A stretch of 64,000 bases of DNA from Streptomyces sp. HUAS MG91 (GCF_040529335.1 NZ_CP159534.1:2666001-2730000); one strand, 5' to 3'; shown: positions 24,549 to 33,698, counted from the first letter of the stretch. The notes: generated by a model not told the origin, from the sequence alone. A program made the numbers and translations.

Positions 24549-25777
24549 CGCTCACCTCGCTGCGGAGGTCCGTGTCCCGGACGGTCGCCTCGATCGACGC
24601 CAGGACTCCGGCCCACCGCGACCGGGCGGTGGACGGACTGCGGGCCCTCGCGCTGCTCGCCGTCCCGGTCGGCCATTGGCTCCTCGGGGGCTTCACTCTC
24701 GACTCCCGAGGCGCGCTGCACAATGCCAGCCCGCTGACCGACTTCGGCTTCTTCGCCCCATTGAGCTGGGTGCTCCAGATGCTCGGCATCTTCTTCCTGG
24801 TCGGGGGCTACGCATCGGCACTCTCCTTTCGGCGGGCGCGAGAGCGCGGCACGTCGCAGGCCGAGTGGCTGCGCGGCAGACTCGCGCGGCTGGGGCGGCC
24901 GGTACTGGGGGTGACGGCGATCTGGGCGGCGTTGATCCCGGTGCTGCATGCGTTCGGGGTGCCCTGGCAGACGCTGCGCACCGGTTCCACGTTGGTGATA
25001 CAGCCGCTGTGGTTCGTGGGGGTCTATGCGGTGATCACCGCGCTCACGCCCTGGTGCGTGCGGGCCGCGCGGCGGTTCGGGGCATGGTCGGCGGCGCCGC
25101 TGCTCGGCTCGGTCGCTCTCGTCGACTTCCTGCGGTACGGGCCCGCGGCGTCGGCCGTGCCGTCCTGGCTGAGCCTGCTGAATCTGCTCCCCGGATGGCT
25201 GTTCGCCTATCAACTGGGCGTCAGCTGGGGCGAGAAGAGACTCGGGCGGCGCGGTGCGTGGTTCCTGTTGGCCGGCGGAACAGCCCTGTTCGCGCTGCTG
25301 CTCCTCGCCTTCCACTACCCGGCGTCGATGGTCGGCGTCCCGGGCGAGGCGCGGACGAACTCGCATCCGCCGTCCCTTCTGGTGCTGGCCCTGGGGGCCG
25401 CGCAGAGCGGCGCCGCGATCCTGCTGCGGGACCGCATCGGCAGCCTGCTCCGGCGGCCCGCGCTGTGGGCGCCGGTCGTGGTGATCAATCTGTCGGCGAT
25501 GACGATCCTGTGCTGGCATCAGACGGCGATGCTCACCGTGGCAGTCCCGTCGGCGTCGTTCGCCGGCGCGGTACCGGGGCTCACCACGCCGCCCGACACG
25601 CTGGGCTGGATAGCGGCCCGTCTGGCATGGCTGCCGCTGTTCGCGGCGGTACTGGCGCTGACCGGACGTTATGCGCGGGGCTTCGAGTCGCCGTGGAAGC
25701 GGGCACGCGGAGGGCGCCGGGCGCTGGCCGGGGCGCTGGCCGCGGGGTTCGCGGTGTTCGCACTGGGGCTGGCATGA
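24545..25777 (+). CDS. Acyltransferase family 3 membrane protein
   Basis: A 410-residue protein with about ten hydrophobic segments. The N-terminus RDRAVDGLRALALLAVPVGHWLLGG contains the DGLRALA and downstream His arrangement of the acyltransferase_3 family (OafA/YrhL type), which moves acyl groups onto sugars or lipids at the membrane. A late CWHQTAML segment carries another conserved His. It is coupled to the DUF1023 hydrolase, so the pair may add and remove acyl groups on an envelope component. The acceptor is unknown. Confidence 0.82.
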   Translation: MTLTSLRRSVSRTVASIDARTPAHRDRAVDGLRALALLAVPVGHWLLGGFTLDSRGALHNASPLTDFGFFAPLSWVLQMLGIFFLVGGYASALSFRRARERGTSQAEWLRGRLARLGRPVLGVTAIWAALIPVLHAFGVPWQTLRTGSTLVIQPLWFVGVYAVITALTPWCVRAARRFGAWSAAPLLGSVALVDFLRYGPAASAVPSWLSLLNLLPGWLFAYQLGVSWGEKRLGRRGAWFLLAGGTALFALLLLAFHYPASMVGVPGEARTNSHPPSLLVLALGAAQSGAAILLRDRIGSLLRRPALWAPVVVINLSAMTILCWHQTAMLTVAVPSASFAGAVPGLTTPPDTLGWIAARLAWLPLFAAVLALTGRYARGFESPWKRARGGRRALAGALAAGFAVFALGLA

Positions 25778-25844
25778 GGGGCCCGACGCTCACCGGGCCC
25801 ACGCCGCCGCGCCTTCATCGCCCGCCTCCCCGCCTCCGTCCCCG

Positions 25845-25915
25845 CGTATCCAACTCCAACCCTGTCCCGCCGCCCCCGTCCCTCCGTCCCCCGTATCCAA
25901 CTCCGACCCCGTCCC
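25845..25915. repeat. Direct repeat downstream of the acyltransferase
   Basis: CGTATCCAACTCC followed by a near-identical 11 bases occurs at 25845-25868 and 25892-25915 (47-bp period, two differences). The surrounding 25778-25934 is C-rich and holds no gene. No function is evident. Confidence 0.6.
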
Positions 25916-25934
25916 TCCGCTCCCGGACCTCCGC

Positions 25935-26408
25935 CTAGGCGCTCTGCGGCTGTTGGGCCGAGCCGGCGCCCGCGTAGAAAGTGATCTTGTGGTCGAGCAC
26001 GGCCAGCGTGTCCTGGAGTTCGGCCATGCGGTGCAGGACGTCGCGGCGGGTCGATTCGAGGAGTTCTCTGCGCTCGTCGAAGGTGTGGTCGCCGAGGCGT
26101 ACGAGTTCGGCGTAGCGGACCATGTCGGCGACCGGCATGCCGGTGAGCCGGAGCTTGTTGACGAAGGCGAGCCAGTCCAGGTCGTGGTTGCCGTAGCGGC
26201 GCTGGCCGGTGTGCGAGCGGTCGATGTCGGGCATGAGGCCGATCCGCTCGTACCAGCGCAGGGTGTGCGCGGTCAGTCCGGTGATGGCCGAGACCTCGCT
26301 GATGGTGTAGCGGTCCTGACCGTTCGGACGCGGATGCGCTTCGGGGGCCGCCCGGCAGGCGTCGACCCCGGCCTGGGTGGGTGCGGGCGTGGTCTCCATC
26401 ACCGTCAT
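25935..26408 (-). CDS. MerR family transcriptional regulator
   Basis: A 157-residue MerR protein. The winged helix is YTISEVSAITGLTAHTLRWYERIGLMPDIDRSHTGQRRYGNHDLDWLAFVNKLRLTGMPVADM (residues about 34-95), followed by a dimerisation helix ending in a short variable C-terminus with no cysteines, so it is not a classical metal sensor. It starts at ATG 26408 without a clear ribosome site and lies seven bases after a -10, suggesting a leaderless mRNA. Its promoter has the MerR-type 19-bp spacer. The target other than itself is unknown; the divergent acetyltransferase is a candidate. Confidence 0.88.
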   Translation of the reverse strand: MTVMETTPAPTQAGVDACRAAPEAHPRPNGQDRYTISEVSAITGLTAHTLRWYERIGLMPDIDRSHTGQRRYGNHDLDWLAFVNKLRLTGMPVADMVRYAELVRLGDHTFDERRELLESTRRDVLHRMAELQDTLAVLDHKITFYAGAGSAQQPQSA

Positions 26409-26415
26409 GGGTCCC

Positions 26416-26446
26416 ACGCTAGAACCTTCGAGTGCACTCCAGGCAA
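26416..26446 (-). promoter_or_regulatory. MerR-type promoter with 19-bp spacer and dyad
   Basis: On the minus strand TTGCCT (complement of 26441-26446) and TAGCGT (complement of 26416-26421) are separated by exactly 19 bases. The spacer contains the perfect palindrome GAGTGCACTC (26430-26439) with partially symmetric flanks. Overlong spacers with a central dyad are the established hallmark of MerR-activated promoters. Confidence 0.7.
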
Positions 26447-26504
26447 GCAGATCGGGGAGAAATTCGCAGGACAGCGGGACGGCGCCGTCGCTACCGTTTC
26501 GATC

Positions 26505-26972
26505 ATGACGTCTGCCCGCCGCGCGCTCCCCGAGGATGCCGAGGAACTGGTCCGTCTGCGCAAGATCATGCTCGACTCGATGAGACCCAGCGACGACGTG
26601 GCGTGGCAGCGGCCGGCGCTGGAGGCGTTGCGGGGCCAGTTGGCCGATGACGAGGGCGAGTTGACGGCGTTCGTCGTCGACGATCCGGGCGGCTCGGGGC
26701 GGCTCGCCGCGTGTGCGGCCGGGATGACCCAGCGCGGCCTGGGCGGTCCGGGCAACCCGTCCGGGGTCTCCGCGCACCTCTTCAATGTGTGCACCGACCC
26801 GGACCACCGGCGGCGGGGCTACTCGCGGACCTGTGTGGAAGCGCTGCTGGCCTGGTACAAGGAGCGTGATGTGCGCCGGGTCGAGCTGCTGGCGACGGCG
26901 GACGGTGAGCCGCTGTACAGCTCCCTCGGCTTCGCCCGCACTCCGGCGCCCGCGATGCGGCTGACGCTCTGA
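26505..26972 (+). CDS. GNAT family N-acetyltransferase
   Basis: A 155-residue GNAT protein. RRALPEDAEELVRLRKIML starts the fold; the acetyl-CoA loop is VCTDPDHRRRGYSRTCVEALLAW (the RRxGY variant of Q/RxxGxG/A), followed by LLATADGEPLYSSLGF typical of motif B. It is divergent from the MerR gene (96 bp apart). Substrate unknown. Confidence 0.88.
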   Translation: MTSARRALPEDAEELVRLRKIMLDSMRPSDDVAWQRPALEALRGQLADDEGELTAFVVDDPGGSGRLAACAAGMTQRGLGGPGNPSGVSAHLFNVCTDPDHRRRGYSRTCVEALLAWYKERDVRRVELLATADGEPLYSSLGFARTPAPAMRLTL

Positions 26973-26987
26973 TTTAGGCTCGGAGGC

Positions 26988-27797
26988 ATGCAGAGCCTCG
27001 CGTTGATCGAGAACTGGCCGGTCCCGACCGCCGCCGCAGCCGTCGTCCGTGCGGACGGCACCGTACTGGGGACGCACGGGCCGACGGCCCACCGTTTTCC
27101 GCTGGCCTCGGTCACCAAACCGTTGGCGGCCTATGCGGCGCTCGTCGCGTACGAGGAGGGGGCGATCGAGCTCGACGAGCCGGCCGGGCCCGAGGGCTCG
27201 ACGGTGCGGCACCTGCTGGCGCACACCAGTGGGCTGGCCTTCGACGAGCACAGGACGACGTCGGAGCCGGGAGTGCGGCGGCTGTACTCGAACGCCGGGT
27301 TCGAGGTGCTCGGGGATCACATCGCGAAGGCGACGGACATCCCGTTCGCCGAGTACGCGCGGCAGGCCGTGCTGGAACCGCTGGGGATGACCTCGACCAC
27401 GCTGGACGGTTCGCCCGCCAAGGACGGGGTGTCGACGGTGGACGATCTGGTGCGGTTCGCCGCGGAGGTGCAGGCGCCGAGGCTGCTGGACCCGCGCACC
27501 GTGGCCGAGGCGATGACGGTGCAGTACCCGGGGACGAAGGGCGTGCTGCCGGGGTACGGGCATCAGAATCCGAACGACTGGGGGCTCGGCTTCGAGATCC
27601 GGGACCACAAGTCGCCGCACTGGACGGGGAGTTCGTCGTCACCGCGGACGTTCGGGCACTTCGGGCAGTCGGGGACGTTCCTGTGGGTGGACCCGGATGC
27701 GGGGGCGGCCTGTGTGGCGCTGACGGACCGGGCGTTCGGGCCGTGGGCGGCCGAGGTGTGGCCGCGGTTCACCGACGCGGTGCGCGCGGAGCTCTGA
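26988..27797 (+). CDS. Serine hydrolase, beta-lactamase/class C family
   Basis: A 269-residue cytosolic-looking serine hydrolase. The SxxK motif is SVTK near residue 41 (FPLASVTKPLAAYAAL), the YxN motif is YSNAG near residue 103, and the third motif is HFGQSGT near residue 224. These are the penicillin-recognising-enzyme motifs of the class C/EstB group. No signal peptide is visible, arguing for an esterase rather than a resistance enzyme. It is 15 bp behind the acetyltransferase gene, probably co-transcribed. Confidence 0.88.
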   Translation: MQSLALIENWPVPTAAAAVVRADGTVLGTHGPTAHRFPLASVTKPLAAYAALVAYEEGAIELDEPAGPEGSTVRHLLAHTSGLAFDEHRTTSEPGVRRLYSNAGFEVLGDHIAKATDIPFAEYARQAVLEPLGMTSTTLDGSPAKDGVSTVDDLVRFAAEVQAPRLLDPRTVAEAMTVQYPGTKGVLPGYGHQNPNDWGLGFEIRDHKSPHWTGSSSSPRTFGHFGQSGTFLWVDPDAGAACVALTDRAFGPWAAEVWPRFTDAVRAEL

Positions 27798-27821
27798 CAG
27801 ACGGCTCGGGGGTCGCGGAGG

Positions 27822-28484
27822 TCAGCTCATCTCCCAGATCAGCAGCTGGCTGTCCGCCGAGGCCAGGAGCTCCAGGCCGGTTCCGTCGGTGATGCGGGCC
27901 GCGTCGCCCGGGGCGAGTTCGGTCTCGCCGAGCCGGATGGCGCCCTGGACCACGTGCAGGTAGACGTGCGGCGCGGTGGGCAGTTCGGCGCGTTCGCCAG
28001 AGGCCAGGCGCCGTACGTGGAGCATGGCGCCGGCCTCGGGGATGTCGTACGGGGTGGAGTCGGCGATGCCGTGCACCACCTCGTAGGCGGGCTCGCCGCC
28101 GGGGTCGCGGGGGGCCAGCCACATCTGGAGGAAGGTCAGGGGCTCGGTTCCGTCGTTGCGTTCGACGTGGCGGACGCCGCCGCCGGAGCTGAGCCGCTGG
28201 ACGTCGCCGGGGCGCACGATCGAGACCTTGCCGGTGCTGTCCCGGTGGGTGAGTTCGCCGGTGACCACCCAGGTGACGATCTCGGTGTGGCTGTGGGGGT
28301 GTTCGTCGAAGCCGGCGCCGGGGGCCAGACGTTCCTCGTTGCAGGCGAGGATCGCGCCGAAGCGCAGGTTGTCCGGGTCGTAGTGCGGGCCGAAGGAGAA
28401 CGCGTGGCGGGAGATGATCCCGGCCCCGGGCTCGCCTCCCGCGTAACGGTCGCCTGAGCGACGTACATCAATCACGTACTCCAC
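27822..28484 (-). CDS. Pirin family protein
   Basis: A 220-residue bicupin. The metal-binding motif is FDEHPHSHTEIVTWVVTGELTHRD with its His cluster (residues about 59-78), followed by DVQRLSSGGGVRHVE, typical of pirin/YhhW quercetinase-like proteins. The start is GTG at 28484 after GGAAAGGA. It is divergent from fasR (85 bp). Possible oxidoreductase or redox-sensing role; not established here. Confidence 0.88.
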   Translation of the reverse strand: MEYVIDVRRSGDRYAGGEPGAGIISRHAFSFGPHYDPDNLRFGAILACNEERLAPGAGFDEHPHSHTEIVTWVVTGELTHRDSTGKVSIVRPGDVQRLSSGGGVRHVERNDGTEPLTFLQMWLAPRDPGGEPAYEVVHGIADSTPYDIPEAGAMLHVRRLASGERAELPTAPHVYLHVVQGAIRLGETELAPGDAARITDGTGLELLASADSQLLIWEMS

Positions 28485-28569
28485 GGTAGCCGTCCTTTCC
28501 CGGCCTCGGTCCCGCCCGGGTCGGACCCTCCACTCCGCTCAGCCGTTCCGATAAGGCAGTCTTGTCCCC

Positions 28570-29802
28570 GTGCCCCAATCGGAATCAGCGCAGCCCTCAG
28601 CGAACGACCCCGCGGACCGCCGCCCGGACGTCCACGCGGTCCCTCATCCGCACTCGGCGACCCTGAAGCGCCTGGAGAAGTCGTCCGGGGCGCTGGCCGC
28701 GCAGGCCATCACGCGCATGGACGAGACGCTGCCCTGGTACCGGGCCATGCCGCCGGAGAACCGGTCGTGGATCGGGCTCGTGGCGCAGGCCGGTATCGCC
28801 GCGTTCACCGAGTGGTTCCGGCACCCCGACGCCCCGCAGGCGATCTCGACCGATGTGTTCGGCACCGCGCCGCGGGAGCTGACGCGGGCCATCACGCTGC
28901 GCCAGACCGTGGAGATGGTGCGCACCACCATCGAGGTCATGGAGTCGGCCATCGACGAGGTGGCCGCGCCCGGCGACGAGAGCGTGCTGCGGGAGGCGCT
29001 GCTCGTGTACGCGCGGGAGATCGCCTTCGCGACCGCCCAGGTGTACGCGCAGGCGGCCGAGGCGCGGGGCGCCTGGGACGCGCGCCTCGAATCGCTCGTC
29101 GTGAACGCCGTGCTGTCCGGAGAGGCCGACGAGGGCGCCGTCAGCCGCGCCGCGGCCCTCGGCTGGAACTCTCCCGAGCATGTCTGCGTCGTGCTCGGCA
29201 CCGCCCCCGACGGGGACAGCGAGCTGACCGTCGAGGCGATCCGGCGGGCCTCCCGGCACGCCAAGCTCCAGGTGCTCACCGGCGTGCTCGGGGACCGGCT
29301 CGTGGTCATCGCGGGCGGCAGCGACAATCCGCTGGCGGTGGCGAAGTCACTGATCGGGCCGTTCGCGGCCGGGCCCGTGGTCGCCGGTCCCGTCGTCCCC
29401 GACCTGCTCGCCGCCACCCGGTCCGCGCAGGCCGCCGCCGCCGGGCTCAAGGCGTGCGGCGCCTGGCAGGACGCGCCGCGCCCGGTCCTCGCGGACGATC
29501 TGCTGCCCGAGCGCGCGATCGCGGGCGACCCGTCCGCCCGCGAGCAGTTGGTGGAGGAGATCTACAGACCGCTGGAGGAGGCGGGCTCGGCCCTGCTGGA
29601 GACACTCAGTGTCTATCTGGAGCAGGCGAGCAGCCTGGAGGGCGCCGCGCGGATGCTCTTCGTCCACCCGAACACCGTCCGCTACCGGCTCCGACGTGTG
29701 ACCGACGTCACCGGATGGTCGCCGTCGGACGTACGCTCGGCATTCACCCTGCGCATCGCGCTCATCCTGGGGCGTCTGGCCGACGGGGATCACCAGTCGT
29801 AG
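28570..29802 (+). CDS. fasR: FasR, PucR-type activator of fatty-acid synthesis genes
   Basis: A 410-residue regulator. The C-terminal helix-turn-helix is SSLEGAARMLFVHPNTVRYRLRRVTDVTGW, as in PucR/CdaR proteins; the N-terminal and central parts are a ligand-sensing region. It lies directly upstream of fabD-fabH-acpP-fabF, the position of FasR (SCO2386), which was shown in S. coelicolor to activate this operon. The start is GTG at 28570. The stop codon overlaps the putative fabD promoter. Confidence 0.93.
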   Translation: MPQSESAQPSANDPADRRPDVHAVPHPHSATLKRLEKSSGALAAQAITRMDETLPWYRAMPPENRSWIGLVAQAGIAAFTEWFRHPDAPQAISTDVFGTAPRELTRAITLRQTVEMVRTTIEVMESAIDEVAAPGDESVLREALLVYAREIAFATAQVYAQAAEARGAWDARLESLVVNAVLSGEADEGAVSRAAALGWNSPEHVCVVLGTAPDGDSELTVEAIRRASRHAKLQVLTGVLGDRLVVIAGGSDNPLAVAKSLIGPFAAGPVVAGPVVPDLLAATRSAQAAAAGLKACGAWQDAPRPVLADDLLPERAIAGDPSAREQLVEEIYRPLEEAGSALLETLSVYLEQASSLEGAARMLFVHPNTVRYRLRRVTDVTGWSPSDVRSAFTLRIALILGRLADGDHQS

Positions 29803-29824
29803 GCTTTTGTCGGGGGCCTACAAT
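29796..29824 (+). promoter_or_regulatory. Putative fabD operon promoter
   Basis: A near-consensus -10 TACAAT (29819-29824) is preceded 17 bases upstream by a poor -35, GTCGTA (29796-29801), which lies in the last codons of fasR. A good -10 with a weak -35 fits activator dependence, in line with published FasR control. The FasR site itself was not identified. Confidence 0.5.
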
Positions 29825-29891
29825 TCCGTCTTCGGTTCTTCGTCCCTGTCCCCACGGGCGGCCCGCACCGTCCACAAGAGAGAGTGTGAGA

Positions 29892-30815
29892 GTGCTCGTA
29901 CTCGTCGCTCCCGGCCAAGGCGCTCAGACGCCCGGCTTCCTGACTCCCTGGCTCGACCTCCCCGGTGCCGCCGACCGCGTCGCCGCGTGGTCCGACGCCA
30001 TCGGACTCGACCTGGCCCACTACGGCACCCAGGCCGACGCCGACGCGATCCGCGACACCGCCGTGGCCCAGCCGCTGCTCGTCGCGGCCGGCCTGCTGTC
30101 CGCCTCCGCGCTCGGCGACGTCACGCCGGGCGCCGTCGCGGGGCACAGCGTCGGCGAGATCACCGCGGCCGCGTTCGCCGGTGTGCTCGACGACGACGCC
30201 GCGCTGCGGCTCGTGCGCACGCGCGGCCTCGCGATGGCCGAGGCCGCCGCGATCACCGAGACCGGCATGTCGGCGCTGCTCGGCGGCTCCCCCGAGGTCA
30301 CGGTCCCGCACCTGGAGAAGCTGGGCCTGACCCCGGCGAACGTCAACGGCGCGGGCCAGATCGTGGCCGCCGGCACCCTCGAGGAGCTGGCCGCGCTGGA
30401 CGCCGACAAGCCCGAGGGCGTGCGCCGCGTGGTGCCGCTGAAGGTGGCCGGCGCGTTCCACACCCGCCACATGGCCCCGGCCGTGGCCACGCTGGAGAAG
30501 GCCGCCGAGGAGCTGTCCCCGGCCGACCCCACGGTCACGTACGTCTCGAACAAGGACGGCAAGACCGTCGCCACCGGCGCCGAGGTGGTCTCCCGCCTGG
30601 TCGGCCAGGTCGCGAACCCGGTCCGCTGGGACCTGTGCATGGAGACGTTCCAGGCGCTCGGCGTCACCGCGCTGATCGAGGTGTGCCCCGGCGGCACCCT
30701 CACCGGCATCGCCAAGCGCGCGCTGCCCGGCGTCAAGACCCTCGCCCTGAAGACCCCCGACGACCTCGACGCGGCCCGCGCCCTGATCGCCGAAGCCACC
30801 GAAGCAACGGCCTGA
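29892..30815 (+). CDS. fabD: Malonyl-CoA:ACP S-malonyltransferase
   Basis: A 307-residue enzyme that moves malonyl from CoA to ACP for type II fatty-acid synthesis (and often polyketide synthases in Streptomyces). The nucleophile elbow is VAGHSVGEITAAAFAGV (Ser86); APGQGAQTPGFL forms the oxyanion region and GAFHTRHMAPA carries the active-site His. I chose GTG 29892, which gives the LVLVAPGQG start known from the S. coelicolor enzyme; GTG 29886 is a two-codon-longer alternative. FabH follows after 18 bp. Confidence 0.95.
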   Translation: MLVLVAPGQGAQTPGFLTPWLDLPGAADRVAAWSDAIGLDLAHYGTQADADAIRDTAVAQPLLVAAGLLSASALGDVTPGAVAGHSVGEITAAAFAGVLDDDAALRLVRTRGLAMAEAAAITETGMSALLGGSPEVTVPHLEKLGLTPANVNGAGQIVAAGTLEELAALDADKPEGVRRVVPLKVAGAFHTRHMAPAVATLEKAAEELSPADPTVTYVSNKDGKTVATGAEVVSRLVGQVANPVRWDLCMETFQALGVTALIEVCPGGTLTGIAKRALPGVKTLALKTPDDLDAARALIAEATEATA

Positions 30816-30833
30816 GAAGGAGATCCGAGCAGC

Positions 30834-31865
30834 ATGTCGAAGATCAAGCCCAGTAAGGGCGCCCCGTACGCGCGCATCCTCGGTGTCGGTGGCTACCGGC
30901 CGACGCGGGTCGTGCCGAACGAGGTGATCCTCGAGAAGATCGACTCCTCGGACGAGTGGATCCGCTCGCGCTCCGGCATCTCCACCCGCCACTGGGCCGG
31001 TGACGAGGAGACCGTGGCGATGATGTCCATCGAGGCGTCCGGCAAGGCCATCGCCGACGCGGGCATCGGGCCGGAGCAGATCGGCGCCGTCGTCGTGTCG
31101 ACCGTCTCGCACTTTGCGCAGACCCCGGCGATCGCCACCGAGATCGCGGACAAGCTGGGCACGCAGAAGGCCGCCGCGTTCGACATCTCCGCCGGCTGCG
31201 CGGGCTTCGGCTATGGCCTGACCCTCGCCAAGGGCATGATCGTCGAGGGCAGCGCCGAGTACGTGCTCGTCATCGGCGTGGAGCGGCTCTCCGACCTGAC
31301 CGACCTGGAGGACCGCGCGACGGCCTTCCTGTTCGGCGACGGCGCCGGTGCCGTGGTCGTCGGCCCGTCCCAGGAGCCCGCGATCGGCCCGACCGTGTGG
31401 GGCTCCGAGGGCGACAAGGCCGGCACCATCAAGCAGACCGTCTCGTGGGACAAGTTCGCCATCGGCGACGTCTCGCAGCTGCCCCTGGACTCCGAGGGCA
31501 ACGTCAAGTTCCCTGCGATCACGCAGGAGGGCCAGGCGGTGTTCCGCTGGGCCGTGTTCGAGATGGCGAAGGTCGCCCAGCAGGCGCTGGACGCGGCCGG
31601 AATCAGCCCGGACGACCTGGATGTCTTCATTCCCCACCAGGCCAACGAGCGGATCATCGACTCGATGGTGAAGACTCTCAAACTGCCGGAGCACGTCACG
31701 GTCGCGCGCGACGTACGCACCACCGGCAACACCTCGGCCGCCTCGATCCCGCTCGCGATGGAGCGGCTCCTGGCGACCGGTGAAGCGAAGAGCGGCGACA
31801 CCGCGCTCGTCATCGGCTTCGGGGCGGGTCTCGTTTACGCCGCCACGGTCGTTACCCTCCCCTAG
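30834..31865 (+). CDS. fabH: Beta-ketoacyl-ACP synthase III
   Basis: A 343-residue KAS III that starts fatty-acid chains by condensing acyl-CoA with malonyl-ACP. The catalytic Cys122 is in DISAGCAGFGYGL; the His is in IPHQANERI and the Asn in TTGNTSAASIPLA. The ATG at 30834 follows GAAGGAGATC. It is in the fab operon between fabD and acpP. In Streptomyces this enzyme commonly accepts branched starters. Confidence 0.96.
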   Translation: MSKIKPSKGAPYARILGVGGYRPTRVVPNEVILEKIDSSDEWIRSRSGISTRHWAGDEETVAMMSIEASGKAIADAGIGPEQIGAVVVSTVSHFAQTPAIATEIADKLGTQKAAAFDISAGCAGFGYGLTLAKGMIVEGSAEYVLVIGVERLSDLTDLEDRATAFLFGDGAGAVVVGPSQEPAIGPTVWGSEGDKAGTIKQTVSWDKFAIGDVSQLPLDSEGNVKFPAITQEGQAVFRWAVFEMAKVAQQALDAAGISPDDLDVFIPHQANERIIDSMVKTLKLPEHVTVARDVRTTGNTSAASIPLAMERLLATGEAKSGDTALVIGFGAGLVYAATVVTLP

Positions 31866-31937
31866 GCATCACGTGCGGATCACCCGATCCGTACGGATAC
31901 CGCCACACCTCTGGAAACACACCGAAGGAGCGCCACA

Positions 31938-32186
31938 ATGGCCGCCACCGAGAAGGAGATCGTCGACGGTCTCGCGGAGATCGTGAACGAGATCGCCGGC
32001 ATCCCCACCGAGGACGTCCAGCTGGACAAGTCCTTCACCGACGACCTGGACGTCGACTCGCTGTCCATGGTCGAGGTCGTCGTCGCCGCCGAAGAGCGCT
32101 TCGACGTCAAGATCCCCGACGACGACGTCAAGAACCTGAAGACCGTCGGCGACGCCACGAAGTACATCCTCGACCACCAGGCCTGA
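31938..32186 (+). CDS. acpP: Acyl carrier protein of fatty-acid synthesis
   Basis: An 82-residue acidic carrier protein. The phosphopantetheine attachment motif is DLDVDSLSMVEVV with Ser41. Length and position between fabH and fabF identify it as the fatty-acid-synthase ACP. The ATG at 31938 follows GAAGGAGC. Confidence 0.97.
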   Translation: MAATEKEIVDGLAEIVNEIAGIPTEDVQLDKSFTDDLDVDSLSMVEVVVAAEERFDVKIPDDDVKNLKTVGDATKYILDHQA

Positions 32187-32274
32187 GCCACAAGCTCGAC
32201 CTGACAGGTCAGTCGCTCCGCCACCCGGCGGTGGCGCCGCTGAATCCCTCGCATCCGTTGGAGAAAGAATCCCT

Positions 32275-33546
32275 GTGAGCCCGACCAATCGCACCGTGGT
32301 CGTCACCGGTATCGGCGCAACCACACCGCTGGGTGGCGACGCGACATCCACCTGGGAGGGCCTGATCGCCGGACGTTCCGGCGTCAAGCCCCTCGACCAG
32401 GAGTGGGCCGCCGAGCAGGCGGTCCGTATCGCGGCGCCGGCCGCCGTGGATCCGGGTGAGGTCATTCCTCGCCCGCAGGCCCGCAAGCTGGACCGCTCCG
32501 CGCAGTTCGCTCTGATCGCCGCCAAGGAGGCGTGGGCCGACGCCGGCTTCACCGCCAAGGCCGGCGAGGACGAGAGTGTCGACCCCGACCGGCTCGGCGC
32601 CGTCATCGCGTCCGGCATCGGCGGTGTCACCACGCTGCTCGACCAGTACGACGTGCTGAAGGAGAAGGGCGTCCGCCGCGTCTCCCCGCACACCGTCCCG
32701 ATGCTGATGCCCAACGGCCCCTCGGCCAACGTGGGCCTGCTCGTGGGCGCCCGCGCCGGTGTGCACACGCCGGTCTCCGCCTGCGCGTCGGGTGCCGAGG
32801 CCATCGGCTACGGCATCGAGATGATCCGCACCGGCCGCGCCGACGTCGTCATCTGCGGTGGCACCGAGGCGGCCATCCACCCGCTGCCCATCGCCGCGTT
32901 CGGCAACATGATGGCGATGTCCAAGAACAACGACGACCCGCAGGGTGCCTCGCGCCCCTACGACGTCGCCCGTGACGGCTTCGTCCTCGGTGAGGGCGCG
33001 GGCGTCATCGTCCTGGAGTCCGCCGAGCACGCCGCCGCGCGCGGCGCCCGCGTCTACGCGGAGGCGGTCGGCCAGGGCATCTCCGCCGACAGCCACGACA
33101 TCGTGCAGCCGGAGCCGGAGGGCCGCGGTATCGCGCACGCCCTGCAGAACCTGCTGGAGAACACCGATCTGGACCCGGCCGAGATCGTGCACGTGAACGC
33201 GCACGCGACGTCGACGCCCGCCGGTGACGTGGCCGAGCTGAAGGCGCTGCGCAAGGTCTTCGGCGACGACGCCGACCACTTCGCGGTGTCCGCCACCAAG
33301 TCCATGACCGGGCATCTGCTCGGTGGTGCCGGTGGTGTCGAGACCGTGGCGTCGGTGCTGGCGCTGTACAACCGGCTGGCTCCGCCGACCATCAACGTGG
33401 AGAACCTCGACCCCGAGGCCGAGGCTGCCGCCGACATCGTGCGCGGTGAGGCGCGGAAGCTGCCGGTGGACGGGCGGATCGCCGCGCTGAACGACTCGTT
33501 CGGGTTCGGTGGGCACAACGTGGTGCTGGCATTCCGGTCGGTCTGA
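32275..33546 (+). CDS. fabF: Beta-ketoacyl-ACP synthase II
   Basis: A 423-residue KAS II for chain elongation. The active site Cys170 is in VSACASGAEAIG; the two His are in VNAHATSTPAGD and KSMTGHLLGGAGG. The start is GTG at 32275 after GGAGAAAG. It is last in the fab operon, closed by the strong terminator at 33571. Confidence 0.96.
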   Translation: MSPTNRTVVVTGIGATTPLGGDATSTWEGLIAGRSGVKPLDQEWAAEQAVRIAAPAAVDPGEVIPRPQARKLDRSAQFALIAAKEAWADAGFTAKAGEDESVDPDRLGAVIASGIGGVTTLLDQYDVLKEKGVRRVSPHTVPMLMPNGPSANVGLLVGARAGVHTPVSACASGAEAIGYGIEMIRTGRADVVICGGTEAAIHPLPIAAFGNMMAMSKNNDDPQGASRPYDVARDGFVLGEGAGVIVLESAEHAAARGARVYAEAVGQGISADSHDIVQPEPEGRGIAHALQNLLENTDLDPAEIVHVNAHATSTPAGDVAELKALRKVFGDDADHFAVSATKSMTGHLLGGAGGVETVASVLALYNRLAPPTINVENLDPEAEAAADIVRGEARKLPVDGRIAALNDSFGFGGHNVVLAFRSV

Positions 33547-33570
33547 CGTTCTGCCGCTCCGCTGAACTGG

Positions 33571-33612
33571 AAGTGGGCCCGCCCCGGGTTTCCGGGGCGG
33601 GCCCACTTTTTT
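33571..33612 (+). terminator. Strong intrinsic terminator of the fab operon
   Basis: A perfect 17-bp stem, arm 33571-33587 (AAGTGGGCCCGCCCCGG) with 33592-33608, a short GTTT loop and a following run of T. It starts 25 bp after the fabF stop codon. Confidence 0.92.
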
Positions 33613-33698
33613 GCGCCTCAGCGGGTGGCGGGGGATGTCGTCTCGCGGGCGCGGGCCGTCTGTGGCTGGTCGCGCCCACGCGGCGGAGCCGCAGATCG

